A stretch of DNA of 64,000 nucleotides from Prorocentrum cordatum (GCA_963575745.1 CAUYUJ010020275.1:53821-117820), one strand, 5' to 3'; positions 46,201 through 52,753 are shown, numbered from the stretch's first letter. Numbers and translations: made by a program. Notes: generated by a model not told the origin, from the sequence alone.

Positions 46201-49106
46201 CCAGCGCGGGGGGCATAATTCAACGGGCAGAGCCACGAGGCCCACGGCCCAGATTTGGACCATCCATGGCGCCGCCCAGGCGGGGCGCAAGGCCGCGCGG
46301 CGCGCCCGTTTAGGGCGGCGGATAAAGGGGCGACGTAGAGGGCGCGCGACGATTAAAATGGTAATTATTGCAATTTCCAAGGAACCACTGAGCGCAGACC
46401 CGCCGGCGCGGGCGCAGGGCAGAGGCCGGGCGCGACGCGGCGTTCATGGCCGCGTCGAGGATGGGGGGTGCCCACCCCAACCTCTGCGACCGCCTGGGCG
46501 CCGACGCGGAGGCGCGGCAGCGGGTCGCGGCTTCGGTGGTGGCTGCGTTCCCCAGGCCCGCGCCGCCGGGCTTGACGTCGTTTTCCCCGCCATCCGCGTC
46601 CATCGGGGACTGGGGCGGCTGGTGACAGACTTTGCTCCGCGCGAGTGGGCCAGGCGCTGAGGGCCCCCGGCCAGGGGCATCAGTCGAGTAGCTTTTCAGC
46701 CCATTTTAGCGCGGATCCACTTGCGCACTGGCGTCGCGCGTGAGACGGGCTCGACCAAAGCCGCTTCGGCAGTCGCCGCCACTTTCGAGGGCGGCAGCGG
46801 CCTTGCGTGCATCGGAGCAATGGCTGCGGGGGCGTCGGGCGCAACTTCTGCCGATGTGGATCTGCTTGCGAGGGCGCGTCAACCGCGGCGGCGCCCGGGC
46901 AACGGTCCGCGCCGACCCCAGTTGCCGGGGGGCTGGCGCAATGTCAGCGCAGAGCGCGGGCGTGCGTTGAATTTGCAGCATTGCCATTTGTCGCGCCAGC
47001 GCCGCGCGCGCCTGCGCGGGTCGCCCGCGGATCGAATTCCAAGTGTGCGCCGCCAAGCGACATCGAGCAATGCGAGACAGCGGCCCGCAGCCGCAGCGGG
47101 CAGATGCAGTCGTCGACGCCGCCCGCCGCCGGCGCTAGGGATAGACCCGCCAGGTCGGCGAGATCAAGGAAACGCACCCCGACTTGACCGACCGAGGCTT
47201 GATCGCGGCGCCACCTGCAGCGCGGGCGGTGCCGGGGCATTGCCGGCCGGACTGCGAGCAAACCAGCAAAATGGCGAACGTCGACCTTCTCGGCGATCGC
47301 CTTCAATAGCTCCAAGGGGCCCGCCCGCGCCAGGCGGGTGGGGCAGTGCGAGGTCGCAATGGCCGAGGTCTGCGTGCGCCGGCCGGGCGACGCGAAGGTC
47401 ACCTCGTCGGCGCGCAGGGGGCCAGGCTGCCGCGGGGAGCGGCGGGCGTGCGCGGATTTCGCCCCATGTCCAGCGTGGCAAGTGCCAGGGGGCTCTGCGC
47501 CTCCTACCCGCCGCGCGCAGCCTACCTGCCCTCTGGCTGAGCTCGTTTAACTTTTGCATGTTTGCTCCGCCATGTTCGCCTGGCCGCTGCTACCTTCTGC
47601 GGCGTCGCGCGACAGCTGCGCCGGCCGCTTTCGACAACGGTGAGGGGTGGGGCTTTCGCGGTTGGAGGGGGGCTACGCTCGCGGCCACCGCCGTGGATGG
47701 TGCAAAAGCCCAGCGAAAGCCCCGGTGCTATTGCCATTCTCTCTTTGGGAATCCGTCGCCCATCCTCGGGTGGGCAAGGGTCCTCCTGGTGGGAGTGGGG
47801 GTCGTCACCTAGGGTTTTTCTACGGGCTGGGGAAAAGCCGTTGCTCCACCCTGCTGGGCGAGAGTGGTCTGGTGCCGCTTGCAGCAACAAAGGCGTCCCC
47901 TACCTTCTGTCTTGGCTCTCTTGCACCTTTGTCTCCCTCCCGCGCTTAGGGCCCGCAGAGCAGGCCGCTCACCCCCCTGCGCTGCCACAGCGAGGTGAGA
48001 TGTCACGATGCAGCGTTTTCGCGGTACAGAAGCATCAAACAACTCTACCGACCTGGCGTGCCCTGGGCAATTGGCAATTCCCTGGGGACGGCCAGGTCGC
48101 GCGCGAACGGGCGCGCCAGTGCAACCTTCCCGCCACGTTTCGTCTCCATTCGTTTCAACTCGACCCTTGCCCATTCAGAGCAGTCACCGATCATCACGCG
48201 TGGATTCGGGAACTCCCTATCAAGTGGTGTGGTGGGGAGGGGGCGACATGCGCCACGCTGTCGTGGCCGCCGGCGGGTTTGGCCACGACGCGCCATAGCC
48301 TTGCAACCGCTCAGGATACAACCGCGCATCTCTGTCGACTCTAGCTTTTTCGCCATTCGAGATGTTCTAACCGCCGCGCCACGTAACGGCCGCCACCTAC
48401 AGCCGCTCGGGGTTCCACGAGGCACCCCTCTCGACTTCATCATTTGCCACGCGCAGATTTGCAGCCGCCACTACGCCTAAGGGTGTGGGCACCAGTCGCG
48501 GGGCTGACCGACGCCCATGGGGGGTCCCATGACCACCCGTGGAATTATCGGCCCAGTAGTTCGATAACCCTCCAGGGCCCTCCGGCCCTATGTGGCTGCC
48601 TACGTCAGGATGGTTTTCTCGCGATGTGGGTCGGTGGGTCAGCAGGGGTAGGAAGGGGGAGGAGGAGGAGGGGGAGGAGGAGGAGGAGGAGGAGGAGGAG
48701 GAGGAGGAGGAGGAGGAGGAGGAGGAGGAGGAGGAGGACGGGAGGGGGAGGTGGAAGAGGAGGAGGAGGAGGAGGACGAGATGAGGAGCAGGAGGTGCAG
48801 GAGGAGGAGGAGGAACGAGGAGGAGGGAGGGCGGAGGAAGACAGGAGGAGGGAGGAGGAGGAGGAGGAGGAGGAGGAGGAGGAGGAACGAGGGACGGAGG
48901 TCCCCAGAGTCCCCAGAGATCCCTTCGGGCCCGAGATGGCGAGGCGACGCCCGCGCGTCCCGATCCTCGGGTTTCGGCCCTCCACGACGACGACGACGAG
49001 GGCGACAGCGACGAGGCCCGCGGCAGCGGGGCGGGGCAGGGGCCTCGGCGGCCTCCTGGGCGCGCACACGCTCTCGGGCGAGAAGGTGTTCCTCGACCGC
49101 GCGAAG
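23274..49106 (+). CDS. Class I alpha-1,2-mannosidase (GH47), 5' part of gene
   Basis: Four recognised exons (23,274-24,029; 24,268-24,765; 30,224-30,300; 49,040-49,106) join to about 446 codons from the ATG at 23,334. GH47 enzymes trim mannose from N-glycans in the ER or Golgi and act in glycoprotein quality control. The start is a short basic tail plus a hydrophobic segment at residues 17-34, fitting a type II membrane anchor. The family domain begins with EFLHAWHGYRRYAWGRDEL and continues with GGIGATVIDSLTTLWLMGL, VFELTIR (its Glu matches the family catalytic acid) and GGLLGAHTLSGEKVFL. Joined exons align gap-free to the family across the last two junctions. The stem region (residues 35 to about 300) is long and unlike known family members. 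The rest of the barrel, around 350 residues, was not found in this window. Confidence 0.82.
24030..24267 (+). mobile_element. Introner-like element, family 2 (GA-AG intron)
   Basis: 238-bp phase-0 intron between GAA and GAC codons, starting GAAAAAA and ending TTCTAG. Inverted ends: AACTTTTGGCGCTCCGCTCG at the left and the complement CGAGCGGA...GCGCCAGAAGTT at the right, followed inward by GGATCCGCGCTGG on both arms. The centre holds nested GGCGCC palindromes. Flanking exons are in frame with one another after removal. A related element is at 57,805-57,957. Confidence 0.8.
24268..24765 (+). CDS. GH47 gene exon: start of catalytic domain
   Basis: Encodes DRSLGESLALRCNDIEGIDL, a linker, then WMKHAANVRKEFLHAWHGYR and YAWGRDELEPV, KDTFGGIGATVIDSLTTLW and LMGLQEEFAE. 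This is the first conserved block of GH47. Ends GCCGAG followed by GCCCCG, a GC donor. The open frame continues past the donor but loses family similarity at once, which sets the boundary. Confidence 0.88.
24766..25145. other. Start of long GH47 intron, no element recognised
   Basis: GC-rich unique sequence following the GC donor. A CAG at 24,792-24,794 could serve as an acceptor but would leave only a 29-bp intron, so it was ignored. Confidence 0.4.
25152..25200. repeat. (AT)n microsatellite
   Basis: About 24 TA units, with related shorter runs at 26,824-26,843. Confidence 0.9.
25245..26705. repeat. Tandem duplication, two ~726-bp units with internal hairpin
   Basis: Unit 1 (25,245-25,970) and unit 2 (25,971-26,705) begin CCGCGGTCTTGAGATGCTGG and match along nearly their whole length. 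Each holds a CT-rich tract, then alternating blocks of GTGTATCACAGGTTTTTCTGG and its complement CCAGAAAAACCTGTGATAC, giving large imperfect hairpins. Unit differences are small (for example CTCGGAGG versus TTCGGAGG). No coding content. Confidence 0.85.
26706..27290. other. Unassigned intron sequence
   Basis: Short (AT)n at 26,824-26,843, then a region rich in GATCC and CGATCC. No gene recognised. Confidence 0.4.
27291..27398 (+). repeat. (CCT)n tract ending in CAG
   Basis: CCT repeats with minor interruptions end in CTCCCAG at 27,392-27,398, the same layout as before exons at 23,274 and 61,673. Confidence 0.7.
27399..27628 (+). CDS. Candidate exon after CCT tract (uncertain)
   Basis: After the CAG the plus frame stays open for about 77 codons with strong GC at third positions (LEPAGPQGLAHLRPG, APPIVPCRGALRAARASSC) and stops just past 27,625. 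The mannosidase joins correctly without it, so it would be an unrelated, alternative or pseudo exon inside that intron. Confidence 0.25.
27645..27830. mobile_element. CGATGCATCG palindromic element, family 10, copy 3
   Basis: Left end AGATGGTGTCGGAGGATAGC and right end GCGCGGTCCTTGGACCCCACC are diverged inverted repeats. The core GCATCGTCGATGCATCGGCG is typical of the family. Confidence 0.7.
27835..28013. mobile_element. Inverted-repeat element, family 7, copy 1
   Basis: Begins CCCATCGGTCGTTG and ends CTTCCGATTGATG, the weakly diverged complement. The body (GATTCCCAGATTCCAATCTAC, GGGGGCGGGCGGAACCCGA, CACTTCATGTTT) matches 57,967-58,139 over its length. Confidence 0.75.
28014..28740. other. 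Unassigned intron sequence
   Basis: About 700 bp of ordinary complexity. Motifs CTAAGCGGCC and CTAAACGGC recur near 28,090-28,165. No gene, element end or splice pair identified. Confidence 0.4.
28830..28882. repeat. CCCCGCTCCAG minisatellite
   Basis: About five head-to-tail units of an 11-bp CCCCGCTCCAG repeat. Confidence 0.85.
29287..29406. mobile_element. Short inverted-repeat element, family 9, copy 1
   Basis: Left CATCGCTCGGACGTGTGC and right GGACGTCCGAGCGATG are inverted. The centre holds GAGCATCCTTGATCTTTTGG. A copy at 49,175-49,295 shares about 85-90 percent of positions by eye. Confidence 0.75.
29513..29722. mobile_element. Introner-like element, family 1, copy 2
   Basis: Close copy of the element at 19,355: ATGGGCACGGAAAGAATGGG at the left, internal CCCAACAGCGGCCGCTGTTG palindrome, and TACCCATGTCGGGCGTCCAA at the right. 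The outer few bases of the left arm are changed (ACGAACGAG). Here it lies inside the 5.5-kb mannosidase intron, so it is not a simple exon interruption. Confidence 0.8.
30224..30300 (+). CDS. GH47 gene exon: catalytic Glu motif
   Basis: 77 nt encoding AADFVRDSLDFGLANEQVSV then FELTI and the first two bases of an Arg codon. The acceptor is GTCGCGAG|GCT and the donor CCG|GAGGGA, a GA donor. The preceding exon ends EEFAE and this one starts AADFV, matching the family spacing exactly. The VFELTIR motif contains the Glu that corresponds to the family general acid. Confidence 0.85.
30380..30760. repeat. Degenerate CAAACTTTGAAA repeat, both orientations
   Basis: About 30 variants of CAAACTTTGAAA or its complement TTTCAAAGTTTG in an AT-rich block. 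Orientation switches near 30,510 and again near 30,650, so the block can fold back on itself. Confidence 0.75.
30768..31555. repeat. Tandem duplication, two ~380-400-bp units
   Basis: Each unit runs from CGCGGGTGTTTGTCGGGACG to CTTCTGGTGTGAGGC. Units contain CATGGTTTCCGGC-like and GATTGGGTGTTTTT segments and a (GGA)n block near 31,045-31,090 and 31,450-31,500. Internal half-units (TTTCGACTTCGCG, TTCGAGTTCGCG) show an older duplication. Confidence 0.82.
31556..32035. other. Unassigned intron sequence
   Basis: Contains a degenerate GGGCCCTCTTAGG stretch near 31,600-31,640. No gene recognised before the next open frame. Confidence 0.35.
32180..33225 (+). pseudogene. Transposase-like ORF, N-terminal part (candidate)
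   Basis: Opens at ATG 32,180 with MGRKRAGPASSSWDSDADPF. Later motifs are WVDRRLRLRMNYASLHRE, LTPSKCVLTLVADVCLDCF, GAGLRLDAEFKMAKRVIEY and ARPFHCCMAVRGARGL. An LRLD.EFKMAK core followed by a hydrophobic strand is reminiscent of DDE-type transposases, but I cannot name the family. A frame change near 33,090 is needed to continue into MDHLRPQGATETGLACYN. It lies inside the 18.7-kb mannosidase intron. Confidence 0.4.
33236..33470. repeat. ACCCGGGT-rich insertion with hairpin
   Basis: CTGACCCGGGTT/CTGACCCGGGTC phrases repeat four times. The segment TGACCCGGGTCTGGATAGACC (33,404 on) continues to form a perfect 28-bp hairpin. It interrupts the transposase-like frame. Confidence 0.6.
33598..33769. 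mobile_element. 172-bp inverted-repeat element with 20-bp target duplication
   Basis: Ends TTGGCGGCTTGCGCAAGGGG and its complement near CCCCTCTTGCGCGCCGCCAA. Flanked by CTGCGTCGCGACGTGGTGGA at 33,578-33,597 and the same sequence with one change (ACATGG) at 33,770-33,789. Removing the element and one flank joins the open reading frame around ASLRRD-MVEVTSDPP. Confidence 0.75.
33770..34642 (+). pseudogene. Transposase-like ORF, C-terminal part (candidate)
   Basis: Frames read RRDMVEVTSDPPHERCG, then after an intron-like CT-rich stretch (33,855-33,957) RWHFTKELPNNRLDFVCFDR and LQYALNRISALHFLLPAEDL. After a stop near 34,220 they read WTRLFGSAPPNLLFLQWARA and QFFACTDSDAFTDAVTRIAR. The order and spacing suggest one decayed multi-exon protein with the segment at 32,180. 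Function unknown. Confidence 0.35.
34861..35510 (+). pseudogene. Uncharacterised decayed coding region
   Basis: After a CT-rich stretch and CAG near 34,849 the frame gives MIPKALCNLARAVAMPLN and GFLALLDAAAHRLRAATGSG. A later frame gives PLTDPFMDGHAEYIQ-like and ALCLRIRTAVHAAAG. Stops at 35,121 and 35,511 break it. No family recognised. Confidence 0.3.
35839..36768 (+). CDS. Uncharacterised open frame, 309 codons
   Basis: Starts MLSDEASDWTLEKACDEH and has a soluble globular composition: YPTAAMFPRLYHDACSFLAQ, NNYLALLRCAFQTFDGK, VITIGNATLAPGKDFGSSS. After FVDASRALPAL the remaining codons are pyrimidine-rich and probably intron, with a CTGCCGCTCAG acceptor near 36,719. The next exon would read DGAIMFLETTPQTRVLKVL. 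No family recognised. It may belong to the same mobile or decayed gene as the frames upstream. Confidence 0.35.
   Translation: MLSDEASDWTLEKACDEHALYPTAAMFPRLYHDACSFLAQTFALATRAFAQPFENNYLALLRCAFQTFDGKAPFAIGRMSLLVAISGGAESILMKFAYNTLKSELVQQALQSAEPVWCKDLAKYAFASTSGANDEGILEHGRKANKPCGLRSFHEEVGDAVSRLTNQDMGKLRPRQVITIGNATLAPGKDFGSSSRSVSDLKITMSAAVQGDTCNFFLPFTSEGESSRWGVGICPDAPGFDLKRANKLTAKDSLPAFLAERFVDASRALPALLFAWYRSFFPPLFPPFAALPLRTVPSCSWRLRRRRAS
36720..37550 (+). pseudogene. Continuation of uncharacterised coding region
   Basis: DGAIMFLETTPQTRVLKVLG is followed by a frame change, then KTAIERFVSWVGREKATDDP, YAYLRGKKDFKYNATCAAVW and LAWLNPQYEAIVVEA. A CT-rich intron-like stretch ends in GCGCGCGCAG near 37,157, then MSFKSNPVYALMAFWRALLN. 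Frame breaks indicate decay or unrecognised introns. Confidence 0.3.
37880..39654 (+). pseudogene. Non-LTR retrotransposon reverse transcriptase
   Basis: Frame 1 (to 38,743) carries RALNIHEDLGKGIAAVLVRP, PAQFGATAKRAARDATAMMD, GDLESAFDLLTRSAIWGEV and LGVRQGSVEGPLLFTVACNV, the ordered motifs of LINE-type reverse transcriptases. A stop and frame change lie near 38,740. Frame 2 starts CVDDLLASAVFESW, the catalytic Asp-Asp box, and continues with LWLSLVRTNALYGLEVCL and a helical thumb region to 39,654. Endonuclease and RNase H were not recognised. The element is probably 5'-truncated or decayed and lies in the long mannosidase intron. Confidence 0.72.
39840..40730 (+). pseudogene. Uncharacterised GC-rich coding-like region
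   Basis: Frames give ALMEEMADLILRRVGRRRSD and LELTGKARMNLSMDRAGDSN, then SGSKRQRALAASKASIAAGQ, then (in a third frame, about 40,453-40,728) RWVLAADRRRHLIEFIRALR and QELAGAQIDDDRAPRSKAGE. A charged helical protein broken by frame changes. No family recognised. Confidence 0.3.
40731..41505. other. Unassigned intron sequence
   Basis: Ordinary-complexity sequence. Near 41,425-41,465 there are scattered GGTTAGGGTA, GGCTAGGGTC and GGGTTAGGCT phrases that resemble plant-type telomere units but do not form an array. Confidence 0.4.
41511..41715. repeat. 69-bp tandem repeat, three units
   Basis: GAATTTGCGCGGGTAGCGAG recurs at 41,580 and 41,649 with a more diverged unit before. Each unit holds GGTACCTTTTGTGGAC and GGGGTGGGCGCCACGT. 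The period is divisible by three, so frames stay open but are not convincing protein. Confidence 0.85.
41930..42330. repeat. Degenerate CCAAGAGGCCCC minisatellite
   Basis: Reverse-oriented relative of the arrays at 2,740 and 56,590: units of about 10-11 bp such as CCCAAGAGGCC and CCAAGACGGGCC. Confidence 0.7.
42331..43365. other. CT-rich, GTC-rich and unique intron sequence
   Basis: Includes (GTC)n at 42,370-42,400 and CTC-rich sequence to 42,520. The remaining 800 bp show no gene or element ends. Confidence 0.4.
43366..43515. repeat. GGA purine tract
   Basis: GGAGGA, GGGAGG and GAAGAGGA units fill the block. Confidence 0.85.
43516..43990. other. AT-rich island
   Basis: About 470 bp of low GC content with many TACGA, ATCATA and TACTA trinucleotide-like phrases, unlike its GC-rich surroundings. 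Possibly a heavily mutated TAC/ATA-type repeat. No gene. Confidence 0.4.
44100..45300 (+). pseudogene. Uncharacterised coding-like region, broken
   Basis: Plus frames give QQAWQIGNTERAIEDYCGRV and LGTITQQLNILHRGMSI, then NDNAIQT-like and REFLLARELQP. Next comes RDRAETDALLGELRFARQVL, followed by REEWQKGVFDVDRLVRVWDA. Helical and charged, with frame breaks at 44,400, 44,676 and 44,990. No family recognised. The long minus-strand frame over the same DNA looks like a GC artefact. Confidence 0.3.
45301..48480. other. GC-rich region, no gene assigned
   Basis: Every frame is open for long stretches because of GC content, none with a recognisable domain. 47,560-48,440 is less GC-rich and also without a supported gene. 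Confidence 0.4.
48652..48895. repeat. GGA array
   Basis: (GGA)n with GAC, GCAGG and GGAACGA interruptions, purine on the plus strand. Confidence 0.88.
49040..49106 (+). CDS. GH47 gene exon: GGLLSAY-type helix
   Basis: 67 nt encoding the last base of an Arg codon, then GLGGLLGAHTLSGEKVFLDR and AK. It corresponds to the LGGLLSAYHLSGD block that follows the catalytic Glu motif in family members, with exact spacing after joining to the exon at 30,224. Acceptor GGGGCAG|G. Donor GCGAAG|GACGGG, again GA. The short frame beyond (DGLPLWTPW) loses similarity. Confidence 0.82.
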
Positions 49107-49174
49107 GACGGGTTGCCTCTCTGGACGCCATGGGATGGCCCCAGGAGTGCCCCAGAGTGGGCCCAAGAGCTTGG

Positions 49175-49295
49175 TATCGCTCGGACGTGTGCATTTTTTT
49201 GTTCGGCGAGAGCCATCGAGGAGCATCCTTGATCATTTGGCGAAAAAACCACGCACGAAACCGACAAATGCACGGGAAATAGACGTCCGAGCGAC
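49175..49295. mobile_element. Short inverted-repeat element, family 9, copy 2
   Basis: TATCGCTCGGACGTGTGC at the left and AGACGTCCGAGCGAC at the right are inverted. It lies 70 bp after the mannosidase exon. Confidence 0.75.
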
Positions 49296-49504
49296 GGCAA
49301 GAGAGTGCCCCGAAGTGGGCCCAAAGATGCCCACAATGTCGTAGGCCTCTTGGATGTGTGCGGACTGCAGCCGATGTGGATTAGTAGGTCGGCCCTGCCA
49401 AATCAGGGGTACCCTTGTGTTCTGTGTTTCGCGGCCCATGCCTGCTGCATTCCAATGGCACTGCGGCCCTCTGAAGGGTATTGTGTCTTCTGGCGTGTCC
49501 TCTT

Positions 49505-49690
49505 CAATCAATTCCGACTGTAGACGGGTCTGAGGATCGCACCACGTCGCCGATGCGTCGGCGATGCGGCTCGATGCGGAGTCCTCGCCGACGTGGCCGA
49601 TGCATCGCCGACGCCGCCGATGCATCGGCGAGGCATTGGCGATGCGGCGCGAGCCTCCGACCCCGTTTTGGAGGCCTCCAAGGACTGCCC
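49505..49690. mobile_element. CGATGCATCG palindromic element, family 10, copy 4
   Basis: Left GACGGGTCTGAGGATCGCAC and right GCGCGAGCCTCCGACCCCGT are inverted. The interior has GCCGATGCATCGCCGACGCC repeats. Confidence 0.72.
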
Positions 49691-49858
49691 CAGAAGGCGC
49701 CAGTGGACCCTCAAGAGCGCCTCCAGGGGCCGACGGCATCGCTGCTCCTCAGGGTTTTGCTAGGGGGCCGCATGTGAACCCTACCCCTGCCCCCGACGAT
49801 TTCCGAAGGGGGAGCGAAGTGAACCCCACCCTCCCCCTCAGAAATCGTGGGGGGTAGG

Positions 49859-50030
49859 GGTACACCTTAGGCGATGCTTAAGAAAACCTAAGTTTTCGGC
49901 CAGAGGCTCGATTATTCTTAATGTTTCAATGTAAGTCCTAAGATTGTAACAGAGATGTTGGGCTTTAGTTCAAGTTCTGAGACGATGACTTTCTTAACCC
50001 ATGATTTCTTAAGCATTTCGCAGGGGGTAG
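49859..50030. mobile_element. AT-rich inverted-repeat element, family 8, copy 1
   Basis: GCGATGCTTAAGAAA at the left and TTTCTTAAGCATTTCGC at the right. Flanked by GGGGGTAGGG on both sides, a possible target duplication. Interior TTCTTAATGTTTCAATGTAA matches 53,825-53,996. Confidence 0.8.
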
Positions 50031-50187
50031 GGCTCACAGGTGGCCCCCTATGTGCGTGCGCGGCGGGCCTCGCTCGCCTCGTCTTGGCCCCCGGGGGCCC
50101 CACGGCGGCCCGACGGCAGCCTCTTCAAGAGGCGGCCGTCGGGCCACGGCCCGTCCCTGGGCGGGTTGGTGCTCCGCTCGGCTTGCC

Positions 50188-50321
50188 TCCTCCTCCTCCT
50201 CCTCCTCCTCCTCCTTCGCTTCCTCCTCCTCCTTCGCTTCCTCCTCCTCCTCCTCCTCCTCCTCCGCCTCCTCCTGCTCTGTTCTGTCTCTCCCAGTTCC
50301 CCCTCCTCCTCCTCCTCCTCC

Positions 50322-50353
<32 letters not shown>

Positions 50354-50412
50354 CTCCTCCTCCTTCGCTTCCTCCTCCTCCTCCTCCTCCTCCTCCTCCT
50401 CCTCCTCCGCAG
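50188..50412 (+). repeat. CCT array ending in GCAG
   Basis: CCT repeats with CTTCG, GCT and TGTTCTGTC interruptions end CTCCTCCGCAG. The layout matches arrays before known exons, but no exon is recognised downstream. Confidence 0.8.
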
Positions 50413-51278
50413 GGAGAGCGCCAGACAGACCGATGCGAGCCGAGGCGGCTCGATGCGAGCCTAGAGGAGTTGAGACGTATCCAGAGCAGCCCAGAGAAAT
50501 CTCGACACGTCGTGGGAGACCGTGGCCCCCCTGGAGGCGCCCGTGCCGCCGCTCCTGGCGAGCTCAACGCGCCAGGGAGGGGGGGTCCAGCGTCGATTCA
50601 CAGAATCCGCGTGAACATCCGTCAGCTTCTGTTCATGCCGAGTCTTGTTCTCCTGTCTCAGGGGTAGGAATCGGACGGGCCTAGAATCGAGATGAATCCG
50701 TTCCAGAGCGTTCTGGACGCCTCTGAGACGGCTGGCGCGCCCGACACATCTTCTGACCTCGCCGATTCTTATAGATTTCACGTTTCGATCGGTCCGATGT
50801 TGCCTCGATTCTGCGTTCGTCTTGTGCCTGGGCCTCCGCGGCCCTCCAGCTGCTCCCGGCAGGCCATGCCTCGCGGCCGCCTGCCCTGGGCCAGGAGTGC
50901 GGGGCCAAGACCGGCTTGGGGGCCCACCTTGGACCCGGGAGCGGGCGAAATTCTTGGGGCCACATGCGCACCTGGCCTGCGGGGAAGGAGACAGATTGCA
51001 AGATCTTGTTCAAGACCCTCTTGTCTGGAGGCATAGATTGAGAGAGCGGTGTGTGTGTGTGTAGTGTATGGATGTGCGTTTGCCGACGCGCCTTGGGCGT
51101 ATGGCTTCTGTCTGTCTGTCTGTTGGACCCGGGGTCGATGTCGTGTACAGTGTTGGGCCTGCTCTTGCAGCTGCCCTCCCCCCGCGGGAGCTTCGCGCCG
51201 CGGCGCAGCGCGGGCGTCCGCGCCGCCCGTGGCTCAGGGTTGGCCGATCTCGAGCGGTCCGCGCCGTCTAAGAGCCGC

Positions 51279-51432
51279 GATCTTTCAATGATGGGCCTGT
51301 TTTCCACCACCACCACCATACGTTGGAGGGGAAGGGGGTCCTCCTCCTCCTCCCCCTCCTCCTCCTCCTCCTCCTCCAACTGATGGTGGTGGTGGTGGTG
51401 GAAAACAGGCCCATCTTTCAAGGTTGAAAGAT
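51279..51432. mobile_element. Inverted-repeat element with (CCT)n core
   Basis: GATGGGCCTGTTTTCCACCA at the left and its exact complement at the right, arms of about 35-40 bp including a CCA/TGG trinucleotide run. The loop is a CCT array. Confidence 0.8.
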
Positions 51433-51469
51433 CCACGCGGTGTACGAGGACACCGCTCAAGTCTCCGAC

Positions 51470-51630
51470 GAAGGCATCTGTACACCACCACCGTGCCAGG
51501 CCAGGGCCATCCTGGGCCCCAGGATGGTGTATGGACCTCCTTGGCCTCGGCCAGGAGGGCGTATACACCATCCTGGGGCCCAGGACCTGATGGCCCTGCC
51601 TTGGCACGGTGGTGGTGTATAGATGCCTTC
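51470..51630. mobile_element. Inverted-repeat element with nested palindrome
   Basis: GAAGGCATCTGTACACCACC at the left pairs with GGTGGTGTATAGATGCCTTC at the right over about 38 bp. Inside, ATCCTGGGCCCCAGGAT and CATCCTGGGGCCCAGGA form a second inverted layer. Confidence 0.8.
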
Positions 51631-51649
51631 TGCGAAAAGTCGTTACGAC

Positions 51650-51915
51650 AGTTCATTTGCCGCAGGGAAGAGGGGCGGGGTACAGAAGCTGCTGCATGGG
51701 GCTGGCTTCAGTCCTGTCGCCAGGCAGATTTGTCAGCACATGACCGTCTCTAGCTCGAGGAGGCGCTGGGAAAAACAGTTGCATGCAGCTGATTCGCTTA
51801 CCACCCACTTTGCTATCCCCCCCCTTTCTGGTGGCAAGAGTCGCTGGGGAAAACCAAAATGCAGGCAGCTGATTCGCCAACCCCCCTGTGCTATCCCCCT
51901 CTTCGTCCTCGCCAG
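51650..51915. mobile_element. Diverged family 3 element(s)
   Basis: Shares GCTGCATG, GGAGGCGCTGGGAAAA, TGCATGCAGCTGATTCG and TTTGCTATCCCCCCCCTTTC with family 3, but the right-hand part is repeated (a second GATTCGCCAACCCCC...TGCTATCCCCC). Possibly a nested or tandem pair. Confidence 0.55.
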
Positions 51916-52075
51916 TCGTCGATTCGCGGTCGACGACGACGTCGTGGTGTCGTCGTCGATCGTTGGATCTTCGAGGTTCGAGGTTTTTGGGCCTCGGGGC
52001 GCGCCTTCGTGGACACGGCTGGATTCCCCTCTGAAGCTTTGGCCAGTTCGCACCGCAGGAGAGATCAGGAGGTCG

Positions 52076-52115
52076 TCCTCGCATTAGTCGTCGTCGTCTT
52101 CGCCTCAGTCGTCGA

Positions 52116-52169
<54 letters not shown>

Positions 52170-52170
52170 G
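52076..52170. repeat. (GTC)n microsatellite
   Basis: TCGTCG units, pure over about 52,111-52,169. Confidence 0.88.
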
Positions 52171-52228
52171 GCCCGAGGATCGATCGAGGTCTTCCGGCGG
52201 GGATTTCCGGGGGAGGCCCTCTGGGGCT

Positions 52229-52397
52229 CACCACCCACCAAACCACCCCAACCCAACCCGAAGGTTCAGATGTACCATCGATTTCTAGTGTGGGGGGGGT
52301 CGGGAAACCTCGAAAAAACACGCGTGGAACCCTTACCCCCCCCAACCCGAAAATCGGGTCTTCGGGTTGGGTTGGGGTGGTCTGGTAGGTAGTCAGG
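52229..52397. mobile_element. Inverted-repeat element, family 5, copy 2
   Basis: CACCACCCACCAAACCACCC at the left and GGGTTGGGGTGGTCTGGTAG at the right. Interior second layer of CAACCCGA/TTCGGGTTG. Very similar to 22,738-22,913. Confidence 0.8.
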
Positions 52398-52632
52398 GGG
52401 GAGGCCTCTCTGGGAGACCTTCGGGGCGCTGCGTGGCGTGGCCGCGTGCCGCGGCGAGCACCGCCAGCGCGCAGGGGAGGCCCGGGAAGTGCGGGCAGGA
52501 TGCGGCGGGGCAGGGGGGTCGGGCGGGCTGGCTCACATCCTCGTGACGGCTCTGTGCTGCGGGGGGGGGAGGTGGTGCGGGTGAAGGGGGGGGGGCTGGA
52601 GGATGAGGGGGAGGCGGACGAGGAGAAGGTTC

Positions 52633-52635
<3 letters not shown>

Positions 52636-52708
<73 letters not shown>

Positions 52709-52721
52709 CTGATGCTGATGC

Positions 52722-52753
<32 letters not shown>

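Noticed and set aside
44570-46216. 548-codon minus-strand frame
   Set aside because: Arg/Ala/Pro composition fits GC bias, the plus-strand frames over part of it look more protein-like, and no motif is visible.
48300-48400. Minus-strand TGGCGCGGCGGTTAGAAC, resembling a tRNA D arm
   Set aside because: No anticodon or T arm follows at proper spacing. A tRNA or tRNA-derived SINE cannot be supported.
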